In this document: positions 32,737-41,338 of the stretch, piece by piece
Numbering within the stretch: position 1 is the stretch's first letter
Layout of the letters: each line of letters starts with the position of its first letter
Source of the DNA: CAVYXZ01 sp965223835
GTDB taxonomy: Bacteria > Chloroflexota > Anaerolineae > Aggregatilineales > Phototrophicaceae
DNA length: 64,000 bases
Assembly (NCBI GenBank): GCA_965223835.1
Contig: OZ245023.1
Span: forward strand, 372,001 to 436,000
Reading direction: 5' to 3'
Made by a program: the position numbers and the translations under genes
Notes under the pieces: model-generated
Told to the model about the DNA's origin: nothing
Seen by the model: the letters and a program-made list of their open reading frames with translations, nothing else
The model's database searches: none

Positions 32737-33759
32737 TTGTACAAAAAATTCTTGAGACGTTTGCTAATTTTTCTAGCCCTGGTATGTAGCGTCTGGATTA
32801 TATTCCCTGCACTGAACATCTTGCTCTCCGTACTCGGTTTGATTGAAATCAATTCACCGCCCGGTCCAGCCCCGGTCAATGATTACCACGCCCAGCGTGA
32901 GACAATCGTGGCGGGTTGCGAAGATCTACAGCACCAGCTACCTGACTACCCAGGACACCACCCGGAATACAACCCTGGTTTCCTGGATGAGGATACGCTG
33001 CCGACACAAGCCAGGATTTCGCGGATTGCCGATTATGTTATTCCACCAGTTTCACAAGCTTTGAAATACAGCTTTCGAGAATCACTGCGTCTGGTCGCGC
33101 GACGCTCACGGCAGGTGGGCAACGATCTCGCGGCAGATAATCTGGAGCATTTCCTGGACAATTCCGGTGAAACCGTCACAGACTTTAGTGTCGAAGGTTT
33201 GCTCCGTGATTTACCAGTGCTAAACGACCTCGTGCGCCAAACCTTGAATAGTTCAGTTCACTCACTGGTTACGCAACAACTAGCCGACTCATTGTCTGAG
33301 CCGTGCCACCAATTCAGTACAGTTACATCACCCTGGATTATGGCTGGACAGGGAATTAGTCCAAGTATCATGCCCAACATTCAATTGATAACGGACCCGT
33401 TTTCGCCAACATTTCAGCTGCTTTATATGGATGCTAAATACCCGCACCGTGATGAGCTTGATGTCTGGATGGCAATGGATCCAATCTGGTATGCTCTTGG
33501 TGAAAGTGTCATCGCCAATATAGAGACCGGTCAAACCGAGATTTGTTATCAAGTATTCATCTATTTTCCCTATCATTGGTCCGATGCAGCGTTTGTAGAC
33601 AGCGTAATCGGACTTTCCGACGCACTGGGTATCAGCGAGCATTACGATATAAAGGGAACATCAGGGATTCGCTGTGAAGGCTTTCACCTTAGCGCTGACA
33701 GCGTGCAGATGCAGGAAGACGGCTCACAATACAATTTTGTGGGACTTCTGTCCAGGTGA
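32737..33759 (+). CDS. Membrane-anchored hypothetical protein
   Basis: A 340-residue protein with one N-terminal helix (RRLLIFLALVCSVWIIFPALN) that anchors an extracytoplasmic domain. The domain has Cys in VAGCEDLQHQLP, SEPCHQFS, EICYQVF and GIRCEGFHL, possibly two disulfides, and a last part of alternating strands (FQLLYMDAKYPHRDELDVWM). No family recognised. The start is a TTG without clear Shine-Dalgarno; no in-frame ATG gives a better start while keeping the membrane helix. It is divergent from the polyferredoxin gene. Confidence 0.5.
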   Translation: MYKKFLRRLLIFLALVCSVWIIFPALNILLSVLGLIEINSPPGPAPVNDYHAQRETIVAGCEDLQHQLPDYPGHHPEYNPGFLDEDTLPTQARISRIADYVIPPVSQALKYSFRESLRLVARRSRQVGNDLAADNLEHFLDNSGETVTDFSVEGLLRDLPVLNDLVRQTLNSSVHSLVTQQLADSLSEPCHQFSTVTSPWIMAGQGISPSIMPNIQLITDPFSPTFQLLYMDAKYPHRDELDVWMAMDPIWYALGESVIANIETGQTEICYQVFIYFPYHWSDAAFVDSVIGLSDALGISEHYDIKGTSGIRCEGFHLSADSVQMQEDGSQYNFVGLLSR

Positions 33760-33784
33760 CGTAACACTAAAGGAGGCTAACTGT

Positions 33785-33943
33785 TTGGTGTCAGCACCAC
33801 TCATACAGCTTGATGAGGTCAGCGGTGGTGATAACCGACGTTACGCCCAACCAGCTTCAACTTTAGGTAAACTGCGAGGATGGACGATAAAGAATAGCGC
33901 TACATTCAAAGCGCCGCCCGGTCCCCCAGCGAGTGGTGAATGA
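33785..33943 (+). CDS. Possible 52-codon gene behind a strong ribosome site
   Basis: AAAGGAGG (33769-33776) lies 8 bases before a TTG that opens VSAPLIQLDEVSGGDNRRYA, ending at 33943. The ribosome site is among the best in the window. The product is unknown, and its end overlaps the convergent permease gene by 38 bases. It could be a real small protein or a remnant. Confidence 0.3.
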   Translation: MVSAPLIQLDEVSGGDNRRYAQPASTLGKLRGWTIKNSATFKAPPGPPASGE

Positions 33944-35402
33944 AGTCGCGCACTCGCTGCTGGCCGCGATCGGTCAACTGTACGAGATTACCCTCAATCA
34001 CCGCCAGATTACGCAACCGCACCCGTTGCAAGACGCGCTGTGTTTTCTGGGGCGACCAATTGAGATGCTCGTGCAACGTCGCCACCGACAGTTCCGCAGC
34101 CGCGTCCGCCGCAGCTTGATGATTGAAGACGTGGCCCAGCAGCATCTGATTGGCAAATTGTCGGCGTTGCGCCCGGCGGCGCAACACCCCGGAAACCAAT
34201 CCATAGCGCGGCGAAAACACCCAGGCCACCAGAAATAGAAAGAACATCATCAGCGCCATTGACGCCGAAATCGAGGTGTTCCAGGCGGTGTAGCCATCCA
34301 GCCCGATCAGCCGGTCCAATACCTTGAGCAGGTCACTCACTTGCACGATGCCGAGAAAATTCCCGCGTGAAAATTCATAGCCGGTTATCGTGCCCAACGC
34401 GCCGATGACGGGACTCAACAGCAACATGCCCGCTAACCGATCCGTGAGCAGGTAGGCCGTCGCCGCCGGAATCACATAAAACGCGACGACCAACACCGAC
34501 CCCACTGCATCAAACGCCGCCACCGCCGTCACACTCACCAGAATCATCAGTGCATAATTCATCGCTGCCGGGTGGAAGCCCAGGGCTGACGCTAATGACG
34601 AATCGAAGGTGGTGAGTTTTAATTCTTTGTAGAACGCGATGATAAACACCACATTGAGCAAGGTCGTCACCAGCATCACCGTGATCGCACGCGGCCAGAA
34701 CACCAGCACCGGCGGCGTCTCAATCAGCCGCTCACGCCAGGCTTCCGCAGCGGTATAGGTCCCGCAGTTGGCACAGGTTTCCTCAAAGATGGCCTTTGGG
34801 TCACGGGGACCGATGCCCTCTGCCTGACAATTGACGCACTGGCGACCGGTCGTGACCCGTTCATCCTCCGGTGTAATCGTCACATCCGCACAGTTTTCGA
34901 GGCAATGGCTTTCGGTGTTGGCCCACACCACCCCGATCTCACCCAGAATCACCGCATCTTCATCAAGATGCACATCGGCAGTAAAGCGCGTAATGAGGAT
35001 GATGGCGATGGCGAAGAGCAGCGGAAAGGCCAGACCCAGCGCAGCATCGGCTTTGACCAACCCGGACCGGTGAATCAGTTCGGTGAGCATGACCGTTGCG
35101 ACACCCGCAATGGCCGCCCCAACAATCAGGAACGGCGAGGTAATATCCGGCTCGATACCGGGCAGCGCCGCCATCACCAGAAACGCCACCACAATGCCCA
35201 GCAAAACGGTATGGCTGATGGCATCACTGGTCATCGACATTTTGCGTAGCAGCAAGAACGTCCCCAGCACCGCGCCAGAGACCGCCACCAGCACTCCAAC
35301 GGTAAGCGCCGCCGCTTGTGGATCACCCAGGAAGTTGTTCAATTGCTCCACGCTCATAAACCGGAGCAGCACGTTGATGAGTATTTGTTCGATGAATTGC
35401 AT
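33906..35402 (-). CDS. Metal ABC transporter permease with Cys-rich loop and winged-helix extension
   Basis: A 498-residue permease of the ABC-3 (Zn/Mn) family: GTFLLLRKMSMTSDAISHTVLLG and DVHLDEDAVILGEI are typical, with about eight membrane helices. Between residues 163 and 230, an insert absent from ordinary ABC-3 permeases carries six Cys (167, 171, 189, 192, 210, 213) as C-x3-C, C-x2-C, C-x2-C, suggesting metal or redox binding. After the last helix, about 90 residues form a winged helix (ATLHEHLNWSPQKTQRVLQRVRLRNLAVIE...LTDRGQQRV), like the DNA-binding part of DtxR/MntR proteins. It is the last gene of a four-gene importer operon, separated from the other permease by a palindromic repeat. 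Confidence 0.85.
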   Translation of the reverse strand: MQFIEQILINVLLRFMSVEQLNNFLGDPQAAALTVGVLVAVSGAVLGTFLLLRKMSMTSDAISHTVLLGIVVAFLVMAALPGIEPDITSPFLIVGAAIAGVATVMLTELIHRSGLVKADAALGLAFPLLFAIAIILITRFTADVHLDEDAVILGEIGVVWANTESHCLENCADVTITPEDERVTTGRQCVNCQAEGIGPRDPKAIFEETCANCGTYTAAEAWRERLIETPPVLVFWPRAITVMLVTTLLNVVFIIAFYKELKLTTFDSSLASALGFHPAAMNYALMILVSVTAVAAFDAVGSVLVVAFYVIPAATAYLLTDRLAGMLLLSPVIGALGTITGYEFSRGNFLGIVQVSDLLKVLDRLIGLDGYTAWNTSISASMALMMFFLFLVAWVFSPRYGLVSGVLRRRAQRRQFANQMLLGHVFNHQAAADAAAELSVATLHEHLNWSPQKTQRVLQRVRLRNLAVIEGNLVQLTDRGQQRVRDFIHHSLGDRAAL

Positions 35403-35457
35403 AGTAGATTCTCGAGTTTATTGCCGCTTCAAAAATGTGACACGCGATTCTATTTCT

Positions 35458-35524
35458 ACCTCACCCCCAGCCCCTCTCCAGTTTGGAGAGGGGAGGAATT
35501 GCCGCAGGCAAGGAGGGGTGAGGT
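35458..35524. repeat. Dispersed palindromic repeat, copy 3
   Basis: ACCTCACCCC and GGGGTGAGGT ends flank an inner CCCCTCTCC-AGTTT-GGAGAGGGG hairpin (35471-35493). It occupies the gap between the two permease genes. Same family as 7107-7181. Confidence 0.8.
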
Positions 35525-35595
35525 AAATTGTTCATACTTTTCGCCCAAATCCCTTTTGGGTAAAACAGCTAGCAGCAAAGTTGCACATATATTCC

Positions 35596-36918
35596 CTACA
35601 CCCGTTCGCCATCCATCATCGTCTCCAGGCGGGCAACGGCAGATGCAGGCAGCAATGACTTAATCGGCTGTTGATGATTCTCGGCAATCACTGGCAAATC
35701 TAGCGCTTCGCTATACTGCCGGTACAAATCCCATAAGCGCAGGTTACGGGCATCTTCACGGGCTGCTGCCAGGCCTGTGCGCGTTAACGCCCAGTGATCG
35801 TCACCATTAGTTTCGATGAGACCGGCCTGCGCCAGTTGTTTGATGCCCGCTCGCGCCACCGGACCACGCAGGGCAACCAGCATTCCAGCAGGAGCGGGCT
35901 GGAAAAAGTCATCATGCTGCCGGGCATGGCGATAAATATCGCGCAAAATGTTCTGCGTAGCGAAACGCTGCCGATCTTGCCGCTGCTGCCACAACGTCCA
36001 GACAAGGCCGCGTTCCGGCGCAAACGCGATCGACAGGAAGACAATCGCCGACGCTACAACGATAATGAGCGGACCCGTCGGCAACCCGGCTTCAACGCCG
36101 CTGAGAATGGCCCCGGTCGCGCCCGCGAAGCCGCCAAACAAGGCTGCCAACACCAGCATTTGATCGAGTTTGTGCGTCCATTGCCGTGCCGCCACCGCTG
36201 GGGCGATTAACATACCGACCATCAAAATCACCCCGGCCAGTTGCAACCCCAGCACAATCGCCACGACGATGAGGGTAGAAAGCAATGTTTCGAGAAAGCG
36301 GACATTGAAGCCGTTGGCCTGGGCAAATTCGGTATCAAATGTGATAAGTTTGAACTCTTTCCAGAACAGCCCCAGCAATATGAAGGCCAAGAAACCTACC
36401 CCGCTAATGAGCAACACATCCTGGCGCTTGATCGCCGCCGCCTGTCCGAAAATAAATTGATCCAGCCCGGCCTGACTGGCATCGTTACGCGATTGAATGT
36501 AAGTCAACAGCGTGATGCCAAAGGCAAAAAAGGCCGTCAGCGCAATGCCCATCGCTGTATCCTGTTTGATGCGCGTGGTGCGTGTTACGCTCGTAATAAA
36601 CATGACGCCCACCCACCCGGCAATGCCCGCCCCAACCAGCAACCAGCCTAATTCGCGACCCACCAGCAGGAAGGCAATCGCGACACCGGGCAGCGCGGCA
36701 TGGGAGAGCGCATCGCCAAGTAGACTCTGCTGGCGCAGCACCGCAAAGGAGCCTAAGACGCCGCTGACAGTGCCCAGCACGGCCCCTCCGATGGCAACGG
36801 TGATGAGCGTGTAATCGTAGTTAACATCCCAGATCAACACACTGAGCGGGATGGTGAGCACAAACACGATGAGCAGCACCCCAATGAGCAGCCAGACGCG
36901 GCGGTCGGCGGCGCTCAT
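35596..36918 (-). CDS. Metal ABC transporter permease with DtxR-like C-terminal domain
   Basis: A 440-residue ABC-3 permease: LGSFAVLRQQSLLGDALSHAALPG and LITFDTEFAQANGFN are family landmarks; about nine membrane helices end near residue 300. The remaining 130 residues are cytoplasmic, with a winged helix (AGIKQLAQAGLIETNGDDHWALTRTG) and then LRLWDLYRQYSEALDLPVIAEN, which resembles the DtxR/MntR dimerisation domain (HRLWExYL...AExxEH). Several metal-ligand positions are changed (N for H before LRLW, degenerate EH), so metal sensing may be lost. Its ATG overlaps the ATPase stop region by four bases. Together with the neighbouring ATPase and binding protein it forms a Mn/Zn importer. Confidence 0.87.
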   Translation of the reverse strand: MSAADRRVWLLIGVLLIVFVLTIPLSVLIWDVNYDYTLITVAIGGAVLGTVSGVLGSFAVLRQQSLLGDALSHAALPGVAIAFLLVGRELGWLLVGAGIAGWVGVMFITSVTRTTRIKQDTAMGIALTAFFAFGITLLTYIQSRNDASQAGLDQFIFGQAAAIKRQDVLLISGVGFLAFILLGLFWKEFKLITFDTEFAQANGFNVRFLETLLSTLIVVAIVLGLQLAGVILMVGMLIAPAVAARQWTHKLDQMLVLAALFGGFAGATGAILSGVEAGLPTGPLIIVVASAIVFLSIAFAPERGLVWTLWQQRQDRQRFATQNILRDIYRHARQHDDFFQPAPAGMLVALRGPVARAGIKQLAQAGLIETNGDDHWALTRTGLAAAREDARNLRLWDLYRQYSEALDLPVIAENHQQPIKSLLPASAVARLETMMDGERV

Positions 36919-37691
36919 GAAACAGCCTCTGCCCGGGCAACCTGGGCGATTCCGGCGACCCGCCCACCATAGGTTTTCCGCAAATTATCCTCGGTATAAA
37001 CCGTATCGACTGGACCGCTGGCCGTCACTTCAACATTCAGCAATGTCACCCAGTCAAAATAATCGGCAACCGTTTGGAGATCGTGATGCACAACCACGAC
37101 CGTCTTATTACGCGAACGTAATTCGCGCAGCAGCGCAATGATCGCGCGTTCGGTGACAGCATCCACCGCCGCAAAAGGTTCATCCATGAAATAGATTTGC
37201 GCCTCCTGGACCAATGCCCGCGCCAGAAATGTCCGCTGCTGTTGACCGCCCGAAAGCTGGCTGATCTGTCGGTGCGCAAGATCGGCAATGCCAACCTGTT
37301 CCAATGCTTGCATTGCCTGAGCATGGTGAGTTTTGCCGGGGCGCTTGAACCAGCCCAATTGTCCATATAACCCCATTGTGACAACATCCAGCACCGAGGT
37401 GGGAAAGTCCCAATCGACACTGCCCCGCTGTGGTACATACCCCACCAGATCGCGGGCACGAGCATACGGCTTGCCGAAGATTTGCACGTCACCTGCTGCA
37501 CGCGGAATCAGATTCAGCGCGGCTTTAATCAGCGTGCTTTTCCCCGCGCCGTTGGGACCGACAATCGCCATCAACACACCTTCGGGCACCGTCATATCCA
37601 CGTCCCACAGCGCCGGTTTACTGTTGTACGCCACCGTGAGATCGGTCACGGTCAAGGCGGGCGCCGGTTGATTACCATTGTTGTTGCTCAT
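36915..37691 (-). CDS. Metal ABC transporter ATP-binding protein
   Basis: A 258-residue ATPase. Walker A GPNGAGKSTLIKAALNL, Q-loop GYVPQRGSVDWDFPTSVLDVV (the VDWDFPxxVxD stretch is typical of Mn/Zn importers), signature LSGGQQQRTFLARAL, Walker B IYFMDEPFAAVD, and the switch His in VVHHD. It energises the two permeases encoded downstream; substrate is probably manganese or zinc. Its stop overlaps the next ATG by four bases. The gap to the upstream binding-protein gene holds a degenerate palindromic repeat. Confidence 0.93.
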   Translation of the reverse strand: MSNNNGNQPAPALTVTDLTVAYNSKPALWDVDMTVPEGVLMAIVGPNGAGKSTLIKAALNLIPRAAGDVQIFGKPYARARDLVGYVPQRGSVDWDFPTSVLDVVTMGLYGQLGWFKRPGKTHHAQAMQALEQVGIADLAHRQISQLSGGQQQRTFLARALVQEAQIYFMDEPFAAVDAVTERAIIALLRELRSRNKTVVVVHHDLQTVADYFDWVTLLNVEVTASGPVDTVYTEDNLRKTYGGRVAGIAQVARAEAVS

Positions 37692-37712
37692 ATTGGTTTG
37701 CTTTCTGCATAA

Positions 37713-37790
37713 TCCACCCCACCCCTCAATCCCCTCCCCAATGCGTTGGGGAGAGGAAGCTGAACGTCGTGAAGCAGGGGAGGGATTTTA
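37713..37790. repeat. Degenerate dispersed palindromic repeat, copy 4
   Basis: An inner CTCCCCAA-TGCG-TTGGGGAG hairpin (37734-37753) with C-rich left and G-rich right flanks. The ends do not keep the exact ACCTCACCCC form. It lies between the binding-protein and ATPase genes. Confidence 0.55.
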
Positions 37791-37800
37791 AATCATCTTA

Positions 37801-38805
37801 TTATTCCATCGCCAGCAAATCTTCCGAGAATTCCGGTTCCAGGTCTTCCGGCCAATCGGGAATTTCAACACCATACGATTGCAGCACGGTTATGACATTC
37901 GAGGCCAGCATCCCAACATAGGTGCCACCAAAGGTCTCGCGTTCACCCATCGCATCGGAGAATAATTCGCGGACGCCAATGCCGATCTCATGACCCTGTG
38001 ATTGCACTGCCTCTTGCACCGATTCAATTGTATTCGGCGGCACGCTGCTCTCGATAAACATCACCGGGATCTCGCGTTCAATCACGAAGTTGACCAGATC
38101 CTGGACATCGGCGACCCCGGCTTCATCTTCGGTGCTGATTCCCTGTAAGCCGCGCACCTCCCAGCCAAAAGCCTCGCCAAAATACTGGAAGGCGTCATGG
38201 GATGTCACCAGCACGCGCTGTTCCTCCGGCACCTGCTCCATCGCCGCGACCGCCCATTCAAACAGCAGGTCAAGCTGTGCATTATAGGCGTCGGCATTTT
38301 CCTGATAAATCTCGACGTTGGCCGGGTCCATCTCGCTCAGCACGTCCGCCATGTACGACACGGAAAGCTGCCAGTTGCGCGGGTCGAACCAGTAGTGGGG
38401 ATCATCGACATTTTGATATTCTTCCGAGAGGGTAAAACCGCCGATGGTAAACCCGGCCTGCTTTACCGGCAATGACACGGCGACCACGCGCACGTCGCGT
38501 TCACCCAACGCTTCGAAGACTTCGCCGAACTGCCCTTCCAGATTAAGACCACTATAAAACACGGCGTCCGCCTCATTCATCGCAGCGATATTGGCCTCAG
38601 TTGGTTTGTACAGATGCGGGTCCACCCCGGCCCCCATCAAACCGGTCAAGTTGATCAGATCACCAGCAATGATGTTCAGTGCGTCATACGCTTGAGTCGT
38701 CGTCGCGACGACCTTGAGTTGATCGTCATCTTGCGCCGCCGTCGGACTGAGCAACAACAACGGCAGTACACATAGCAGCCCAATAAAGATTGATTTTAGC
38801 CTCAA
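37801..38805 (-). CDS. Mn/Zn ABC transporter substrate-binding protein (TroA/MntA family)
   Basis: A 334-residue exported protein. Signal peptide MRLKSIFIGLLCVLPLLLLSPTAAQ lacks a lipobox Cys, so it is either free or held by the N-terminal helix. Metal ligands of the cluster-9 family are visible: His in GAGVDPHLYKPT, His in DPHYWFDPRNW, His in TSHDAFQYFGEAFG, and an acidic residue in PVMFIESSVPPNT (where Mn/Zn types have Asp or Glu). The His-rich loop of zinc-specific ZnuA is absent, which favours manganese or a mixed substrate. It is the first gene of the importer operon, controlled from a promoter with a DtxR-type palindrome. Confidence 0.92.
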   Translation of the reverse strand: MRLKSIFIGLLCVLPLLLLSPTAAQDDDQLKVVATTTQAYDALNIIAGDLINLTGLMGAGVDPHLYKPTEANIAAMNEADAVFYSGLNLEGQFGEVFEALGERDVRVVAVSLPVKQAGFTIGGFTLSEEYQNVDDPHYWFDPRNWQLSVSYMADVLSEMDPANVEIYQENADAYNAQLDLLFEWAVAAMEQVPEEQRVLVTSHDAFQYFGEAFGWEVRGLQGISTEDEAGVADVQDLVNFVIEREIPVMFIESSVPPNTIESVQEAVQSQGHEIGIGVRELFSDAMGERETFGGTYVGMLASNVITVLQSYGVEIPDWPEDLEPEFSEDLLAME

Positions 38806-38859
38806 TGTACAATTCCTTTTCTCAACACAACAGGGAATTTCGTATTACCCTGCTTCAAA

Positions 38860-38902
38860 TTTAGATTGGGCTAAAAATAACACCTCTCGGGCAATCTGTC
38901 AA
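38860..38902 (-). promoter_or_regulatory. Metal importer promoter with DtxR/MntR-type operator
   Basis: On the minus strand a consensus TTGACA (38902-38897) and TATTTT (38879-38874) are 17 bases apart. TTTAG-n6-CTAAA (38875-38860) is a perfect inverted repeat overlapping the end of the -10, the position expected for repression by an iron/manganese regulator. Confidence 0.6.
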
Positions 38903-38961
38903 GTTTCGGTCATCATCAAATAAACACCCTGACACGCGCGGCGGGATGAGACGCCGCGAAC

Positions 38962-39651
38962 TTACCGGGTAAGACGCGCTTCCAGTTGGGGGCGAACCGT
39001 CGCCCACTCATGGTCCAACAACCGGAACCAGGCGGTGTCACGGTTACGATCTTTAACGATCAAGTGCTGCTCATGAATGCCTTCAAACTGGAAGCCAAAC
39101 CGCAGCGCCGATTTACGGGAACGTTCGTTGAGCGCATCGCATTTCCAGACTACCCGCCGGTAGCCGAGGCCGAAAACATGGCGCAGCATCAGGTACGTCG
39201 TCTCCGTATTCACGCCGCGTTGCTGAACCAGCGGGCTGTACCAGATATTGCCCAGTTCAATCGACAACAGCGCCGGAACATTGCTCATCAAATTGGTGAC
39301 ACCAACCGGGCTAGCTGTCGCAATGTCATAGACACATAGCGCCAATCGATCCGGTGCATCAACCTGGATTTGCAGCCAATCCCGCAGCGCAACTTCGTTT
39401 ATGAACGGGCCGCCCGACATATATCGCCAGATGCGTTCATCAGCGTCATAGGCCGCAATCGTGTGCGAATCCAGGCGAGCCGGTTGTCCATTGGACCGCG
39501 CAAACAACAGCGGCACATCCCGGTCCAGATCAAGCGGTTGCAGCCGAATCCGTTGACCGGTCAAAATCACCGGGTCGGGCTTTAGTGGCAAAACATGACG
39601 TCGCGCCAGCACATCATCTGGCAGCAACGGGTTGAGAGGAAAATCCGTCAT
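38962..39651 (-). CDS. GNAT family N-acetyltransferase (RimJ/RimL type)
   Basis: A 229-residue acetyl-CoA-dependent transferase of the RimJ/RimL group. It has GQRIRLQPLDLDRDVPLLFARS at the start, ASPVGVTNLMSNVPALLSIELGNIWYSP with the beta-4 strand, QRGVNTETTYLMLRHVFGLGYRRVVWKCDALN with the acetyl-CoA loop and beta-5, and NERSRKSALRFGFQFEGIHEQHLIVKDRNRD. This matches enzymes acetylating N-termini, amino sugars or small amines; substrate not determined. It stands alone with its own upstream gap. Confidence 0.85.
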   Translation of the reverse strand: MTDFPLNPLLPDDVLARRHVLPLKPDPVILTGQRIRLQPLDLDRDVPLLFARSNGQPARLDSHTIAAYDADERIWRYMSGGPFINEVALRDWLQIQVDAPDRLALCVYDIATASPVGVTNLMSNVPALLSIELGNIWYSPLVQQRGVNTETTYLMLRHVFGLGYRRVVWKCDALNERSRKSALRFGFQFEGIHEQHLIVKDRNRDTAWFRLLDHEWATVRPQLEARLTR

Positions 39652-39726
39652 AGGAATTGCTCCTGTTTAGGTACATTCGATAGGAGGCGGAGTGTACCGT
39701 GAAGCAGCATGGTTCGCGCATTTTTC

Positions 39727-39735
39727 TGCTACAAT
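39727..39735 (+). promoter_or_regulatory. Extended -10 promoter of the frameshifted small gene
   Basis: TGCTACAAT (TG-N-TACAAT) lies 27 bases before an ATG that also has TAGGAG at ideal spacing. Confidence 0.45.
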
Positions 39736-39762
39736 ATCGTTAATTCAAGTTAGGAGTAGAAA

Positions 39763-40023
39763 ATGCCCTTAGCACCAGAGCGCAGCATAAAAGATGTCGT
39801 GACAGACTTCCTCAGCGCGGCCCCGACCCTGCTAGAAATTGCTGCCTATCGTTTGCCAGATGACCTGCAAGTACGGGACATGAATTGCTGGAAAAGAATC
39901 GAACCGGGAGTTTATTCGCTGAAGAACGGTTAGAAATGGAAGCATTCCGCCAGATTGACCATCTACTCACATTAGTGAAGACCAAAGCCCGTCTGAATCT
40001 GAAGTCTCAATCAGCATCATAAG
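39763..40023 (+). pseudogene. Small helical protein gene with two compensating frameshifts
   Basis: An ATG with TAGGAG six bases upstream opens a frame of 56 codons (MPLAPERSIKDVVTDFLSAA...), stopping at 39931. From 39882 a different frame reads ELLEKNRTGSLFAEERLEME, and from 39961 the first frame resumes as HLLTLVKTKARLNL, ending at 40021-40023. The joined product would be about 86 residues and match a small-protein family common in Chloroflexota and Cyanobacteria (LPxxLQxRVxxLLEKNRxGxLxxEE...LLxLLKxKA) that often accompanies toxin-like genes. One missing base near 39880 and one extra near 39960 explain it. It may be a pseudogene or hold two sequencing errors. No toxin partner is adjacent. 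Confidence 0.55.
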
Positions 40024-40247
40024 CCTTCTATGCCATAAGCCGATTATAAAAACTGCAAAAATCACCCATTTCGTTTTCCCAACCTTCTGCTACATTAGAG
40101 AAGTCGCCAATTGTGACACAAAGCACAACTAAACCGGGCTAAGTGTGTTACAACGGGTGGAAGCTATACTGACGTGCGGCCTTGATTGCTGGGCGCACCA
40201 AAATATTCTATTTGTTCAACGCAACTTTACTGGAGAAAAACACCATC

Positions 40248-41315
40248 GTGGCAAGCCAAAATCCAACATCCCAAGAAATACCCTGGCGTGAGGCGGTTGA
40301 ACCGTATATCAATACGGACCTGCGGATCAGCCTGTGGCAACTGGTGAACACCGTTTGCCCCTACTTCATCCTGTGGTATCTGGCCTATCGCAGCCTGGAA
40401 GTCTCATATTGGTTGACCCTCGCCATCGCCGCCGTGGCAGCGTTCTTCGGCTTTCGCACCTTCGTCCTTATGCATGATTGTGGACATGGATCATTCTTCA
40501 AGAATCAGAAATGGGCCGACCGCGTGGGTGTCTTCCTGAGTATCGTCGTCTTCACCCCCTATTACGCCTGGCGTCATGCGCACGCGGTACATCATGCTAC
40601 ATCTGGCGATCTGGACCGGCGGGGCATCGGCGATGTCTGGACCATGACCTATGATGAATTCCACAACGCCGGGCGCTGGACGAAGTTGGGCTATCGCCTG
40701 TACCGTAACCCGTTCATTATCTTTGTGATAGGCCCGTTCTTTGATTTCGCTGTGTTGATGCGCGTGCCCTATGCGCATCCCAGGGCCAAAGCGCGGGAAA
40801 AGAACAGCGTCACCTGGACCAACCTGACCCTGCTGGCGATCATCATCATCGCTGCGCTGACGATTGGCCTGGACAAATACCTGTTGGTGCAGGTGCCGAT
40901 CCTGGCAATGGCCTCGTCGCTGGGGGTCTGGTTCTTCTATGTCCAGCACCAATACGAAAATGCGTACTGGTCGCGTCATGAAGACTGGGACTACGTGGAA
41001 GCTTCTTTGTATGGCAGTTCCTATTACCAGATGCCGCCCGTGCTGCAATGGCTGACCGGCAATATCGGCTTCCACCACATTCATCACCTTAGCCCGCGCG
41101 TGCCGAATTATCGGCTGGAAAAATGCCACTACGAAAACGAAGTTTTCCGGCAAATCGAACCGCTGACGATCAAGACCAGCCTGAAATCGGCCCGCATTCG
41201 CCTGTTCGATGAGGATCGCGGCAAGATGATCGGTTACAATCGACCCGACGAAGCCGTTTCCCCGGCAGTTGATGTCCTACAGCCCCAGGTCGAACCCGCA
41301 GCCAGCGGCGACTAG
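40248..41315 (+). CDS. Membrane fatty-acid desaturase
   Basis: A 355-residue di-iron integral membrane desaturase. The three His boxes are HDCGHGS, HAHAVHHATSG and HHIHHLSPRVPNY, as in acyl-lipid omega-6/delta-12-type enzymes (DesA family). Four membrane helices surround them. It inserts a cis double bond in membrane acyl chains, adjusting fluidity. The GTG at 40248 is preferred, with GGAG upstream; an in-frame TTG at 40182 would add 22 residues without conservation. A hairpin terminator follows. Confidence 0.9.
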   Translation: MASQNPTSQEIPWREAVEPYINTDLRISLWQLVNTVCPYFILWYLAYRSLEVSYWLTLAIAAVAAFFGFRTFVLMHDCGHGSFFKNQKWADRVGVFLSIVVFTPYYAWRHAHAVHHATSGDLDRRGIGDVWTMTYDEFHNAGRWTKLGYRLYRNPFIIFVIGPFFDFAVLMRVPYAHPRAKAREKNSVTWTNLTLLAIIIIAALTIGLDKYLLVQVPILAMASSLGVWFFYVQHQYENAYWSRHEDWDYVEASLYGSSYYQMPPVLQWLTGNIGFHHIHHLSPRVPNYRLEKCHYENEVFRQIEPLTIKTSLKSARIRLFDEDRGKMIGYNRPDEAVSPAVDVLQPQVEPAASGD

Positions 41316-41338
41316 ACGAGCCACAAGCTACAAACATT

